A stretch of 64,000 nucleotides of DNA. Source: Pelosinus baikalensis (lineage in GTDB: Bacteria > Bacillota > Negativicutes > DSM-13327). The stretch is from positions 62,001-126,000 of the forward strand of contig NZ_JAJHJB010000005.1 in the NCBI RefSeq assembly GCF_020819555.1, given 5' to 3'. Positions 1-7,992 of this stretch are shown one piece after another (the stretch's first letter is position 1; each line of letters begins with the position of its first letter). The notes beneath the pieces were generated by a model that saw only the letters and a list, made by a program, of their open reading frames with translations, did not search any database and was not told the DNA's origin. Both the position numbers and the translations under genes were made by a program.

Positions 1-92
1 TCCTGAGATTTTGTTTTCGCTTCGTGGAGTAATTGAAGAATTACCTCGTCATTAATAAAATCATCGGGTGTTCGTTCTTTATTAGAAATCAA
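1..92 (-). CDS. N-terminus of HydG/ThiH-like radical SAM protein (partial)
   Basis: Thirty codons of an open minus-strand frame run off the left edge. It starts at a TTG (90-92) placed 8 bases after an AGGAGG ribosome site (minus strand of about 101-107). The peptide reads ISNKERTPDDFINDEVILQL and continues LLHEAKTKSQ. The DFINDE.I..LL..A pattern resembles the N-terminus of HydG, the tyrosine lyase that makes CO and CN ligands for the [FeFe]-hydrogenase H-cluster, and of the related 2-iminoacetate synthase ThiH. The radical SAM CxxxCxxC motif lies outside the window, so the assignment rests only on this short N-terminal resemblance. Confidence 0.5.
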   Translation of the reverse strand, partial: MISNKERTPDDFINDEVILQLLHEAKTKSQ

Positions 93-426
93 TTAAATGG
101 CCTCCTTGTAATACTTCTTACGATATAAATCAATCGTTATCTTTGCAGATGACAAATTCCTACTTTGCTCATCTGCTTTACATCAATACATTTTTTTAAT
201 TTTGACTATCATTATATAATACTTTTCAGCAAGAATATATAGTTTTAAAGAAAAGTTATTGTTATTATATGAGAAAATCGCATCCAAATAATTATCCTCT
301 GGAAGCTTCACACTGCGAGAATCTAACGTATTGATAGATAGTTTTTATATGTGAAGAGCTCTTAAAGAGCACAAATAAAAATATTCCGCATATAATACTA
401 TGGAAATTATAGGAGGTGTGGGGAGA
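93..426. other. Intergenic region between divergent hydG-like gene and ymaF
   Basis: About 330 AT-rich bases without a gene, holding the leaders of two divergent genes. At 145-176 there is a hairpin made of GCAGATGA and TCATCTGC arms plus an inner CAAA/TTTG extension. It could be an operator or leader structure for the minus-strand gene. A second looser pair (CTTCACA near 306, TGTGAAG near 347) flanks the region just upstream of ymaF. I cannot assign a regulator to either. Confidence 0.35.
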
Positions 427-885
427 ATGCTTAATGATGAAGAGCGAAAATATATGATGGACCATGAAGACAAATATATAACAGGCAGCAATGAAGATAA
501 TATGGATAATGTCCATGTACATGTGTACACTACGGAAACAGATGTTTCAGATGATCATCAGCATATGTTTTTAGGTGTTACTGGACCTGCTAGGGTGGAA
601 GGACGGTCTCATGTTCATCAAATTCGTACGAGGACATCTTTTGCGGCTGAGAATTCTAGAGGGCACTGGCATTGGGTAGATATTATGACAGACCGGGCAG
701 TGGCCATGCCGGATGGCTCTCATACTCATTATTATGAAGGCCGTACAAGCATGAATGATGGTCATTGTCATAACTTTTCTGATGTTACTGGTCTAGGACC
801 CAATATATGTGTGGATGAAGATGATGAGGATAAAAAACCCTGTAAATATAAGTACAAACGTCCTGATGATGAAGAATATAACTAA
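427..885 (+). CDS. ymaF: YmaF family protein (histidine-rich repeats)
   Basis: 152 residues. The start at 427 is chosen because AGGAGGTG at 411-418 sits at proper distance; an upstream in-frame ATG at 400 has no ribosome site. The protein carries repeated His-x-His motifs (HVHVY, DDHQHMF, RSHVHQI, GHWHWV, SHTHYY, GHCHNF), the hallmark of the YmaF family, ending in an acidic and then basic lysine-rich tail. YmaF proteins are common in spore-forming Firmicutes and have no established function. The regular His pairs suggest metal binding, which is my inference. It is monocistronic, closed by a strong terminator. A decayed second copy lies near 15.5 kb. Confidence 0.85.
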   Translation: MLNDEERKYMMDHEDKYITGSNEDNMDNVHVHVYTTETDVSDDHQHMFLGVTGPARVEGRSHVHQIRTRTSFAAENSRGHWHWVDIMTDRAVAMPDGSHTHYYEGRTSMNDGHCHNFSDVTGLGPNICVDEDDEDKKPCKYKYKRPDDEEYN

Positions 886-891
886 AAAAGA

Positions 892-931
892 ACGAGAGGG
901 TGGCAATCAATTTCCACCCTCTCGTTTTTTG
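892..931 (+). terminator. Intrinsic terminator after ymaF
   Basis: Twelve-base-pair inverted repeat (ACGAGAGGGTGG / CCACCCTCTCGT) with a 10-base loop, followed directly by a run of six T. Confidence 0.9.
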
Positions 932-1011
932 TTTACTGCGATAAAGTTTTTAAAGCAGTTCAGTTATAATATAGGTCTTAAATATACATACTAAATATTG
1001 GAGGTGTTACG

Positions 1012-2367
1012 ATGTTATTAAGCTGGATGATGATGAAACTCATAGATCCCTCAATGGATGAAGTAATGGCAAAGATGCTTACGGAGGATTATAAGGACAA
1101 TCCCTTCTTGATGGTTACAGTAGCAGAAAAGTTATCACCGCGAGCCATGATGGAAGCTGCTATGCGTGCCGAGGCTGGCAAAGAATTGGCACGACCCTTA
1201 GGCAGTCCGGTGGTACTATCTCCATGGGATAAGCTGCTGTTGAACCCAAAGCAATTGTTTGAATTACCTACTTCTGATTATACCGAAATTACCATGAAAA
1301 CGGTTATTGGACCAAAGGCTAAAAAGCCTCTGCAGCTTGAACTGCCTATCATGATTACAGGAATGTCTTATGGCGGGTCGCTAAGTTTGCCGATAAAAAT
1401 TGCCCTGGCTAAGGGAGCAACGATAGTCGGAACCTCAACTAATACAGGAGAGTCTGCCGTTACTGAGGAAGAACGGGGAGCAGCTCGATTTCTAATTGGA
1501 CAATACCATCGTGGAGGTCAATTGAGTAGTCAAGAGCAGCTAAAGCAGCTGGATGCGATTGAAATTCAATTAGGTCAGGGAGCTTGGGGCGGTGCGGTTG
1601 ATTCTACAATGAAGGCTCAAGATATTGATGATCATCTGCGCAACGCATGGAAGCTAAAAAAAGGAGAAGATGCCACTGTATATGCGCGCATGCCTGGGAA
1701 AAATTCGACACAAGATTATATTGCGATGATCGATGATATGAAAGCGCAGTATGATGTTCCTATAGGGGTTAAAATAGCTGGTACTGACTATATTGAATAT
1801 GAACTGGCGGTTATTGCCCAGACAAAAGCAGATTATATTGTCGTAGATGGTTCTGAGGGCGGGACAGCAGTTGCGAATCCAACCTTACAAGACAATGTGG
1901 GGCTGCCGACCTTTCATACCCTTGTACGAACGATCGATTGGCTCGTAAAAAATAATTTGCGTGATCGTTTTAGTGTGATTATTGCTGGTGGATTAACGAC
2001 TCCAGGGCACTTTCTAAAAGCCCTGGCTCTAGGAGCGGATGCAGTTTATATTGGAACGATTGCTTTACTGGCTGCGCTACATACCCAAATGACAAAGGCA
2101 CTGCCACAAGCGCCCCCTTCGCAAATGTTATTATATACAGGCAAGTTAACGGATAAACTTAACATCGATGCAGCTGCCAATCATCTGGCAAACTTTCTGT
2201 CTTCTTGTAAGAGTGAAATGCAGCTAGCCGTACAAGCTGTAGGTAAAGAAAGCATTAAAGAGCTAAATCGCAGTGATCTGGTAACTGTAGAAAAAGACCT
2301 AGCGGAATTTGCTGCGATTCGCTATGCAGCCAGCCATCGAGAAGAAAGAAAAAACACAGAAAAGTAA
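1012..2367 (+). CDS. FMN-binding glutamate synthase-like protein without Fe-S cysteines
   Basis: 451 residues, start supported by GGAGGTG at 1000-1006. It matches the FMN-binding central/synthase domain of glutamate synthase: PIMITGMSYGGSLS, GQGAWGGAVDSTM, VDGSEGGTAVAN and AGGLTTPGHFLKALALGADA are the expected TIM-barrel and FMN-phosphate motifs. In classical GltB and archaeal-type GltS the last barrel strand is followed by cysteines for a [3Fe-4S] cluster (GC..C..CHT..CP). Here the same place reads AALHTQMTKALPQAPP with no cysteine. It therefore probably lacks the cluster, has no glutaminase domain, and may not be a true glutamate synthase. YerD-type proteins in Bacillus are of this class. 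Monocistronic, with a terminator after it. Confidence 0.85.
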   Translation: MLLSWMMMKLIDPSMDEVMAKMLTEDYKDNPFLMVTVAEKLSPRAMMEAAMRAEAGKELARPLGSPVVLSPWDKLLLNPKQLFELPTSDYTEITMKTVIGPKAKKPLQLELPIMITGMSYGGSLSLPIKIALAKGATIVGTSTNTGESAVTEEERGAARFLIGQYHRGGQLSSQEQLKQLDAIEIQLGQGAWGGAVDSTMKAQDIDDHLRNAWKLKKGEDATVYARMPGKNSTQDYIAMIDDMKAQYDVPIGVKIAGTDYIEYELAVIAQTKADYIVVDGSEGGTAVANPTLQDNVGLPTFHTLVRTIDWLVKNNLRDRFSVIIAGGLTTPGHFLKALALGADAVYIGTIALLAALHTQMTKALPQAPPSQMLLYTGKLTDKLNIDAAANHLANFLSSCKSEMQLAVQAVGKESIKELNRSDLVTVEKDLAEFAAIRYAASHREERKNTEK

Positions 2368-2373
2368 GCAGTA

Positions 2374-2411
2374 ATTAACCCTTCTTAAATAAACAGAGGG
2401 GTTAATTTTAT
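2374..2411 (+). terminator. Probable terminator
   Basis: Thirteen-base-pair stem AATTAACCCTTCT / AGAGGGGTTAATT (one G-T pair) followed by a short T-rich stretch, 7 bases after the glutamate-synthase-like gene. Confidence 0.65.
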
Positions 2412-2423
2412 AATGTACATCAA

Positions 2424-2459
2424 ATGATAATGCAATAAAAAATTTATATCGATTATCAT
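2424..2459. promoter_or_regulatory. Inverted repeat with Fur-like 7-mers upstream of the PKS gene
   Basis: ATGATAAT at 2424-2431 and ATTATCAT at 2452-2459 are exact inverted copies. The inner 7-mers TGATAAT and ATTATCA are the two halves of the Bacillus Fur/PerR-type consensus, but here 20 bases separate them instead of one. The region is AT-rich, so chance is possible. It lies about 105 bases before the PKS start. Confidence 0.3.
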
Positions 2460-2562
2460 GTATTAAATTAGTTTCGGCTTATAATTTCCCAAAATGGTAT
2501 TTTTCAATACATTGCTTAATAGTGTAGTAGTATTAAAAATACCAATTGGTGGTGATTATAAT

Positions 2563-3609
2563 ATGGTGAAGCCTACAATACAGGCTATCGGTACAGCAGT
2601 ACCTCATTATGCTTTAGAGCAAAAAGAGATAAAAGAATTTGTCGCGAGTATGTTTCGTTCCCACGTAGATCATATTGATAAGCTGCTTCCCATTTTTGAG
2701 AATAGCTGCGTTAAGGTAAGATACTTATCTCGGCCGCTGGAATGGTATGCGGCTCCTCATTCTTTTTCAGAAGCGAATCAAATATTTAAAGAAGTAGCCC
2801 TTGATCTTGCAGAAAAGGCAGCATTGCAGGCAATGTTGAGAGGGAATATAAAGCCGATGGATATCGGTATGGTTATCTTTGTGACTTCTACTGGTATTGC
2901 GACTCCTACCTTAGATGCTAAGCTGATTGAGCGGCTGGGATTATCACCTCATACAAGGCGGCTGCCTATTTGGGGACTTGGCTGCGGGGGAGGTGCCGCT
3001 GGATTAGCACGAGCTAATGAACTTGCTTATAGTATGCCAGGCAAATCGATATTGTTGGTAGCTGTAGAGCTTTGCAGTCTTACTTTTCAAAGGAATGATT
3101 TCTCTAAATCCAATATAGTCGGTACCAGCATTTTTGCTGATGGGGCGGCTGCGGTATTAATAACCATGGATGGTGAAGGACCCGCTATTTTAGGAAATCA
3201 TAGTACCTTGTTTCCCAATTCAGAAGACATTATGGGATGGGAACTAGTTGAGACAGGTCTTAAGGTACGGTTTTCTCGAGATATTCCTAGCATTGTACGC
3301 CGCTATTTACCTGATTTATTACGAGAGGCTTGTGGCAAATGGGGAATCGAGCAAGAAAAAATAGCTCATTATGTTGTCCATCCTGGTGGGGCAAAGGTAC
3401 TGGATGCATATTCGGGGAGTTTGAATATCAGTAAAGATCAGCTATCTCAAGCATATAAGATACTAATTGATTATGGCAATATGTCTAGTGCTTCCATTTT
3501 ATTTGTATTAGAAAAATTTATGGCTGAAACACCAGCAAAAGATGAATATGGAATTATGTTAGCACTAGGACCTGGTTTTAGTGCGGAACAGGTACTATTC
3601 AAATGGTGA
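2563..3609 (+). CDS. Type III polyketide synthase (alkylpyrone synthase family)
   Basis: 348 residues from the ATG at 2563, preceded by GGTGGTGAT; the longer frame from 2494 lacks a ribosome site and the fold starts at KPTIQAIGTAVP. It is a chalcone/stilbene-synthase-type enzyme: catalytic Cys141 in WGLGCGGGAAG, His273 in VHPGG and Asn306 in YGNMSSASILF form the usual triad, and the C-terminal GPGFSAE loop is present. Bacterial members (BpsA in Bacillus) condense fatty acyl-CoA with malonyl-CoA to give alkylpyrones or alkylresorcinols. The next gene overlaps it by 7 bases and encodes an isoprenylcysteine-methyltransferase-type protein, the same pairing as bpsA-bpsB. The exact product here is inferred. 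Confidence 0.9.
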   Translation: MVKPTIQAIGTAVPHYALEQKEIKEFVASMFRSHVDHIDKLLPIFENSCVKVRYLSRPLEWYAAPHSFSEANQIFKEVALDLAEKAALQAMLRGNIKPMDIGMVIFVTSTGIATPTLDAKLIERLGLSPHTRRLPIWGLGCGGGAAGLARANELAYSMPGKSILLVAVELCSLTFQRNDFSKSNIVGTSIFADGAAAVLITMDGEGPAILGNHSTLFPNSEDIMGWELVETGLKVRFSRDIPSIVRRYLPDLLREACGKWGIEQEKIAHYVVHPGGAKVLDAYSGSLNISKDQLSQAYKILIDYGNMSSASILFVLEKFMAETPAKDEYGIMLALGPGFSAEQVLFKW

Positions 3610-4136
3610 GCCTATGGGTTTTGATAATGGTATGTATTCTAATCAGTCAGCGCCTTTTAGAGCTATACATAGCTAAAAATAACTATAAGTGGTCAGTGGC
3701 AGCTGGAGCACAAGAGTTTGGCAAGGAGCATTACTCTTTATTTTTTATTTTACATGGCTGCTGGTTTATCGGTTGGATCGTAGAGAGCGGCATAGGTAAC
3801 ATTGTCATAAGTGAGTTATGGTATGTATGGCTAAGTTTATTTGTTATTGCTCAAGTAGTGAGATATTGGTGTATTGCTAGTCTGGGGAAGGCTTGGAACA
3901 CCCGGGTTCTAGTCATTCCTGGCCGAAAACTTATTTCTAAAGGACCATACCAATATATAAAACATCCCAATTATGTAGCTGTAGCCATAGAATTGCTAGT
4001 TGTACCCTTACTATTTGGAGCTGCAATCACAGCAACCCTTGCGACTCTGTGTAACGCTTGGTTAATCCTAGGTATTCGAATTCCAGTGGAGGAAAAAGCA
4101 TTAAGTGAGGGGATTATTGAAAAAAATAGTTGCTAG
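3603..4136 (+). CDS. Isoprenylcysteine carboxyl methyltransferase family protein (BpsB-like)
   Basis: 177 residues, start ATG overlapping the PKS stop (ATGGTGA), so the two are translationally coupled. Hydrophobic, with an N-terminal helix and several further membrane segments. The family signature near the C-terminus is present: RKLISKGPYQYIKHPNYVAV, followed by a conserved hydrophobic helix and a late Glu (RIPVEEKAL). The family uses SAM at the membrane. In Bacillus the cognate BpsB O-methylates the alkylpyrones made by BpsA, so the same role is the most economical reading here. The true isoprenylcysteine substrate is not expected in bacteria. Confidence 0.85.
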   Translation: MVSLWVLIMVCILISQRLLELYIAKNNYKWSVAAGAQEFGKEHYSLFFILHGCWFIGWIVESGIGNIVISELWYVWLSLFVIAQVVRYWCIASLGKAWNTRVLVIPGRKLISKGPYQYIKHPNYVAVAIELLVVPLLFGAAITATLATLCNAWLILGIRIPVEEKALSEGIIEKNSC

Positions 4137-4180
4137 AAAGAATGTATGTTAAGTCTACATAACAGATTAAATTTATAAAT

Positions 4181-4220
4181 GATAAGGGGGCAGTCATTTA
4201 CTACCCCCTTATCGTTTATT
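4181..4220. terminator. Bidirectional terminator between convergent genes
   Basis: GATAAGGGGG / CCCCCTTATC stem with a 13-base loop. It is T-rich on the right and A-rich on the left, placed between the plus-strand methyltransferase gene and the minus-strand DUF1657 gene. Confidence 0.75.
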
Positions 4221-4425
4221 AGTCTGCTTGACTATTTAGTTGATTTTGCTCGGTGACGTTAAGGCGGCTATTGAGCTGGCTGATATGTTGATCCATATCC
4301 TGTGACATCTGTGTAAAAAGTTGTTTGGCTGTTTGATCGTCAGTTGATTGTGCGAAGGTTGCATAGGTTCCTTTTGCTGATTCTGCTGCAGCGACAGCTT
4401 TTTGCAAGTCCTTTTGTACAGTCAT
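4219..4425 (-). CDS. DUF1657 domain protein
   Basis: 68 residues, starting at an ATG with AAGGAGG about 8 bases upstream. The sequence MTVQKDLQKAVAAAESAKGT begins the whole-length DUF1657 domain, a predicted helical pair rich in Gln, Ala and Asp with a conserved LF..M..D...H...L pattern (QLFTQMSQDMDQHISQL). Members occur in spore-forming Firmicutes, often near spoVA or DUF421 genes, and may be spore-associated, but no biochemical function is established. No such neighbours are present here. Confidence 0.85.
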   Translation of the reverse strand: MTVQKDLQKAVAAAESAKGTYATFAQSTDDQTAKQLFTQMSQDMDQHISQLNSRLNVTEQNQLNSQAD

Positions 4426-4620
4426 GAAAATTCCTCCTTATGATGAGATGTTACTTACATATATATTATTCTACTGTTATCTTGTTTTTATGATTTATTT
4501 TTAACATGAATTAGATAAAAACAAATTCAATGTGATATGTATGATAAATCGCAAGCATTAACTAAGATACAATGTTGATTTGTATGAAATAATATAGTAT
4601 ATTTATTGCAGTTCATAATG

Positions 4621-4661
4621 CCTAAAGTTTTGATTGTATAGTTGGTAATCAAAGCTTTAGG
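4621..4661 (+). promoter_or_regulatory. Hairpin in the leader of the symporter gene
   Basis: A 15-base inverted repeat (CCTAAAGTTTTGATT at 4621-4635, AATCAAAGCTTTAGG at 4647-4661; one G-U pair in RNA) with an 11-base loop ends about 16 bases before the ribosome site of the symporter gene. It lacks a proper T-run, so it is better read as a leader structure or operator than a terminator. Confidence 0.45.
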
Positions 4662-4690
4662 TATTTGTTATTGAAAAGGAGAATGTAAAC

Positions 4691-6124
4691 ATGAACCCGT
4701 ATTTAATAGCTATTATCGTATATGCATGTATTTTAGTTGCTGTAGGTTTTATTGCCACTAAGGGCGTTAAAGGTGCATCTGATTTTTTTGTCGCTGGCAG
4801 AAAGCTAGGACCTGCTCTTTTATTTACTACCTTAATTGCACCTAACATTGGTGCTGGCTCCACCGTTGGCGTAGCTGGAGTTGGCTATAAATTTGGTATT
4901 TCTGCTTGGTGGTGGATTGCTTCTTCGGCTGTAGGTTCTGTCATATTAGCCTTTATTGTTGGTCCTGCGATTTGGCGAGTGGCAAAAGAATATAACTTAT
5001 ATACATTGGGAGACTATCTGGATTATCGTTATAATCGAAATTTTCGAGGATTCATATCATTGATGATGGCTATTGGCACCCTGGCTATTTTTGCGGGACA
5101 GTTAATGGGAATTGCCTGGATTTTAACCGCTGTAGCTGGTACTGGTAAAACAGTGGGAATTTTGGTTGGCTCTATTGTAGTTATCTTATATTTTGGTGCC
5201 GGAGGCCTACTCGCCGCAACATTTGTAAATAGCATTCAAATCGTAGTAAAGTTTGTTGGATTTTTATTAGCCGTTCCCTTTGCATTGCATTATATAGGCG
5301 GTTGGGAAGGGCTTACTGCACTAATCGGACAAAACGTAGCGGATGCAAATAAGGCAGAAGCCTATATGAGTTTTGACGGCATTGGAATTACTATGATTAT
5401 TGGTTATTTTTTAATGTTAACGCCGTCTTTTTTTATTTCTCCAGGTTTAATTGGGAAGGTATATGGAGCTCGTGATATAGCTACAGTAAGAATTGGCACA
5501 GCTCTTAATGCTTTGGTGCAATTTGCTTTTGCCATTGTCCCTGTTATACTAGGAATGTGCGCTTTTGCAGCGTTTCCGAACTTGTCGCAGAGTGAATTGG
5601 CATTGCCGATTGTTATGAAAGAATTTATGCCATTTTGGGCTTCTGCCTTTGCTTTGGCAGCCATCTTCTCAGCCGAGGTTAGTGCTGCAGACGCAGTACT
5701 ATATATGATAACAACATCTTTTACGAAAGATTTGTATAAAACCTTTATTAAACCTGAAACTTCAGATGAGGAATTACTGAAAATGAGCCGCATCGTTACG
5801 GTGGCAGCTGGAATTCTCGGTATTAGTATTGCTTTACTATTGCCTAATATCATTACAGCATTGTCTATCTTTTATTCGTTGATGTCCGTGTCATTAACAG
5901 CTCCTTTATTATTTGGTTTGTTTTCAAGGCGACCTTCTACTAAAGCTGCCTTTATATGCGCAATTGCTGGAGTTTTGACTACTGTAGTCCTGCAATTTGG
6001 TAATGGTGGAAAAGGAATTGGAATACTAAATGCTCAATCTACGGGGATTGTTTTAACAATTATCATAATGGTATTTATGATGGTTGTGTTTCCTGCAAAG
6101 AAAAAAAGTATAATAGACAAATGA
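4691..6124 (+). CDS. Sodium:solute symporter family (SSS) transporter
   Basis: 477 residues with about 13 hydrophobic segments. Family features include SDFFVAGRKLGPALLFTTL near the N-terminus, then APNIGAGSTVGVAGVGYKFG, the segment GDYLDYRYNRNFRG and ISPGLIGKVYGARD, with a short polar C-terminal tail. SSS proteins couple Na+ entry to uptake of sugars, amino acids, carboxylates or vitamins, and the sequence alone does not tell the substrate here. The ATG has AAAAGGAGAATG upstream. It is a single gene: the next (trmL) begins 75 bases on. A stable hairpin in its leader suggests substrate- or factor-dependent control. Confidence 0.9.
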   Translation: MNPYLIAIIVYACILVAVGFIATKGVKGASDFFVAGRKLGPALLFTTLIAPNIGAGSTVGVAGVGYKFGISAWWWIASSAVGSVILAFIVGPAIWRVAKEYNLYTLGDYLDYRYNRNFRGFISLMMAIGTLAIFAGQLMGIAWILTAVAGTGKTVGILVGSIVVILYFGAGGLLAATFVNSIQIVVKFVGFLLAVPFALHYIGGWEGLTALIGQNVADANKAEAYMSFDGIGITMIIGYFLMLTPSFFISPGLIGKVYGARDIATVRIGTALNALVQFAFAIVPVILGMCAFAAFPNLSQSELALPIVMKEFMPFWASAFALAAIFSAEVSAADAVLYMITTSFTKDLYKTFIKPETSDEELLKMSRIVTVAAGILGISIALLLPNIITALSIFYSLMSVSLTAPLLFGLFSRRPSTKAAFICAIAGVLTTVVLQFGNGGKGIGILNAQSTGIVLTIIIMVFMMVVFPAKKKSIIDK

Positions 6125-6199
6125 ATTTCTTTATTTAAAATTGTGAAAGTATATGTAATAATTAAGTATTTGGAAATGATATAAAAATGAGGTGTTATC

Positions 6200-6658
6200 A
6201 TGCATATTGTATTAGTTGAACCTGAAATTCCTGGAAATACAGGTAATATAGCGCGATTGTGTGCAGCAACAAATACGGAGCTTCATTTAGTGAAACCTTT
6301 GGGATTCTCGATTGAAGATAAATATTTGAAAAGAGCTGGCCTGGATTATTGGAATTTAGTGAAAGTACATAGTCATGAAAATTTTGCTGAAGTGATAGAA
6401 TTATATAAAGAGCATAATTTTTACTTTAACACAACAAAAGCTGATCAGCATTATAGTGATATTCAGTTTAAAGCAGATGATTTTTTAGTGTTTGGCAAGG
6501 AAACGGCTGGTTTGCCTGAACAGTTACTAATAGAACATAAAGAGAACTGCATTCGTATTCCTATGGTTAGTGATGCTAGATCTCTTAATCTATCAAATTC
6601 TGCTGCAATCGTGGTATATGAGGCTCTTCGACAGCAGCAATTTGTAGGTTTAAAATAA
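6200..6658 (+). CDS. trmL: tRNA (cytidine(34)-2'-O)-methyltransferase TrmL
   Basis: 152 residues, the normal TrmL length, starting after GAGGTG. It has the SPOUT trefoil-knot motifs: PEIPGNTGNIARLCAAT (motif 1), LVFGKETAGLP (motif 2) and IPMVSDARSLNLSNSAAIVV (motif 3). The enzyme methylates the ribose of the wobble base in the tRNA-Leu isoacceptors CmAA and cmnm5UmAA using SAM. Two copies of its probable substrate, tRNA-Leu(CAA), are encoded later in this same window near 55 kb. The following TIM-barrel gene is 34 bases downstream and may be cotranscribed. Confidence 0.95.
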   Translation: MHIVLVEPEIPGNTGNIARLCAATNTELHLVKPLGFSIEDKYLKRAGLDYWNLVKVHSHENFAEVIELYKEHNFYFNTTKADQHYSDIQFKADDFLVFGKETAGLPEQLLIEHKENCIRIPMVSDARSLNLSNSAAIVVYEALRQQQFVGLK

Positions 6659-6692
6659 GAATCTATAAATATTGAAAAGATGGTGAAACATA

Positions 6693-7550
6693 ATGCGCGC
6701 ACAATTTGGACCAGGAGGCAATCCAGAGGCTTTCTATGCAGCTGGCTATAAAGCATCGGTGGAGATACCAGCATGGCTGGGTACGCTGAAACTGACGGCT
6801 TATGAATACCAATGTACTCGCGGCGTGAATATAAAAGAGGAAACAGCCATAAAAATTGGGCAGCAAGCAGCAAAGTATGGAGTGAAACTAAGTATACATG
6901 CTCCCTATTATATTAGTTTGTCCACAGACGATGTAAAAATTATTGGAAATACACAAAATCATTTTTTAAAATCCCTAGAAGTCGCTCACTGGATGGGAGC
7001 TGACCGCATTGTTTTCCATATGGGAGGGCTGGGTAAGCAAGATCGGAAAGTGGCGATGGAAAATGTGAAACGCGCCCTTTTTACCCTATTGGAATTAGTA
7101 GATAAGCGAGGAATAACTGGCATCTATCTTTGTCCAGAGACCATGGGAAAACAAAATCAATTGGGTTCATTAGAAGAAGTTCTTGCTGTATGTACTTTAT
7201 CCGAATGGCTTATACCTACTATAGACTTTGGACATTTGCATGCAGTAACAGGTGGAAAATATACAACAGAAGAGGAATTTGAAGCTGTTTTTGATAAGGT
7301 GGGAGAAATTCTAGGAAAGGAAGTAGCGAAAAATCTGCATATTCACTTCAGTCCCATTGAGTTTACAAAAGGGGGCGAAAAACGCCATTGGACTTTTGCC
7401 GATGAATTTGGCCCTCCCTATGAGCCTTTTGTTGCTGTTTGCGCTAAACGTGGTTTTACACCTCGAGTGATTTGTGAGTCTGCTGGTACGCAGGCAGCAG
7501 ATGCAAAAGCGATGCAAGATCTTTATGTATCCTTAATAGAGCAAAAATGA
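6693..7550 (+). CDS. Endonuclease IV-like TIM-barrel protein (AP endonuclease family 2)
   Basis: 285 residues. It has the set of metal ligands of the Nfo/xylose-isomerase-like barrel: His in LSIHAPYY, His in IVFHMGG, Glu in CPETMGK, Asp and His in IDFGHLHAV, His in HIHFSP and a late Glu in CESAGTQAADA. Endonuclease IV cleaves 5' of abasic sites in a trinuclear zinc centre. All the expected ligands are visible, so catalytic activity is plausible, but this short branch (MRAQFGPGGNP start) differs from classical Nfo at its N-terminus. It is probably cotranscribed with trmL. Confidence 0.8.
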   Translation: MRAQFGPGGNPEAFYAAGYKASVEIPAWLGTLKLTAYEYQCTRGVNIKEETAIKIGQQAAKYGVKLSIHAPYYISLSTDDVKIIGNTQNHFLKSLEVAHWMGADRIVFHMGGLGKQDRKVAMENVKRALFTLLELVDKRGITGIYLCPETMGKQNQLGSLEEVLAVCTLSEWLIPTIDFGHLHAVTGGKYTTEEEFEAVFDKVGEILGKEVAKNLHIHFSPIEFTKGGEKRHWTFADEFGPPYEPFVAVCAKRGFTPRVICESAGTQAADAKAMQDLYVSLIEQK

Positions 7551-7641
7551 GGCATCAAAGATTCAGATCTATACGATTATGGATAGAATATTGTATAATG
7601 TATTGAGTGTATTTAGTAGAGTGTAAATGAGGAGGAGTAAT

Positions 7642-7992
7642 ATGAATATTTACGATAAAACCCATGACTTAGTGCGAGCAATTAAAGAATCCCCAGAATA
7701 TAGAGAATTTATGGAAGTTAAGAAAATCATTGATACAGATGAACAAGCGAAGAAAATGGTAAAAGATTTTATTGCCAAGCAGATGGAATTAGAATACGAT
7801 ATGATGGGCGGCAAGGGGGAAGACAAAGCAAAAACAGAGCAAATACAGCAAATGTATCAACTTATTGTTGGAAATAGTAAAGCTTCTGCATTTATGCAGT
7901 CATATATGAAATTTCAACGTCTAGTGGCGGATATTTATAAAATTTTGGGTGATTCTGTAGCTGAAGGAATGGATTTCTTTGAAAAGAAATAA
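7642..7992 (+). CDS. ylbF: YlbF family regulator
   Basis: 116 residues, start taken at 7642 because AGGAGGAG lies just before it; an in-frame ATG at 7627 overlaps that ribosome site. It is a helical, charged protein with the YlbF/YmcA (Com_YlbF) pattern: YDKTHDLVRAIKESPEYREF, then a long coiled helix with K.MVKDF and QMELE, and FMQSYMKFQRLVADIYKILG. In Bacillus, YlbF with YmcA and YaaT forms an Fe-S Y-complex that influences RNase Y and developmental phosphorelay. No YmcA or YaaT partner is next to it here. Its last codons overlap murB by 14 bases. Confidence 0.85.
   Translation: MNIYDKTHDLVRAIKESPEYREFMEVKKIIDTDEQAKKMVKDFIAKQMELEYDMMGGKGEDKAKTEQIQQMYQLIVGNSKASAFMQSYMKFQRLVADIYKILGDSVAEGMDFFEKK

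Noticed and set aside
5404..5853. Long minus-strand frame inside the symporter gene
   Set aside because: Shadow of a strongly supported membrane-protein gene; hydrophobic genes commonly leave such antisense frames.
6463..6873. Minus-strand frame across trmL and the Nfo-like gene
   Set aside because: Overlaps two well-supported genes and has no ribosome site or family match.
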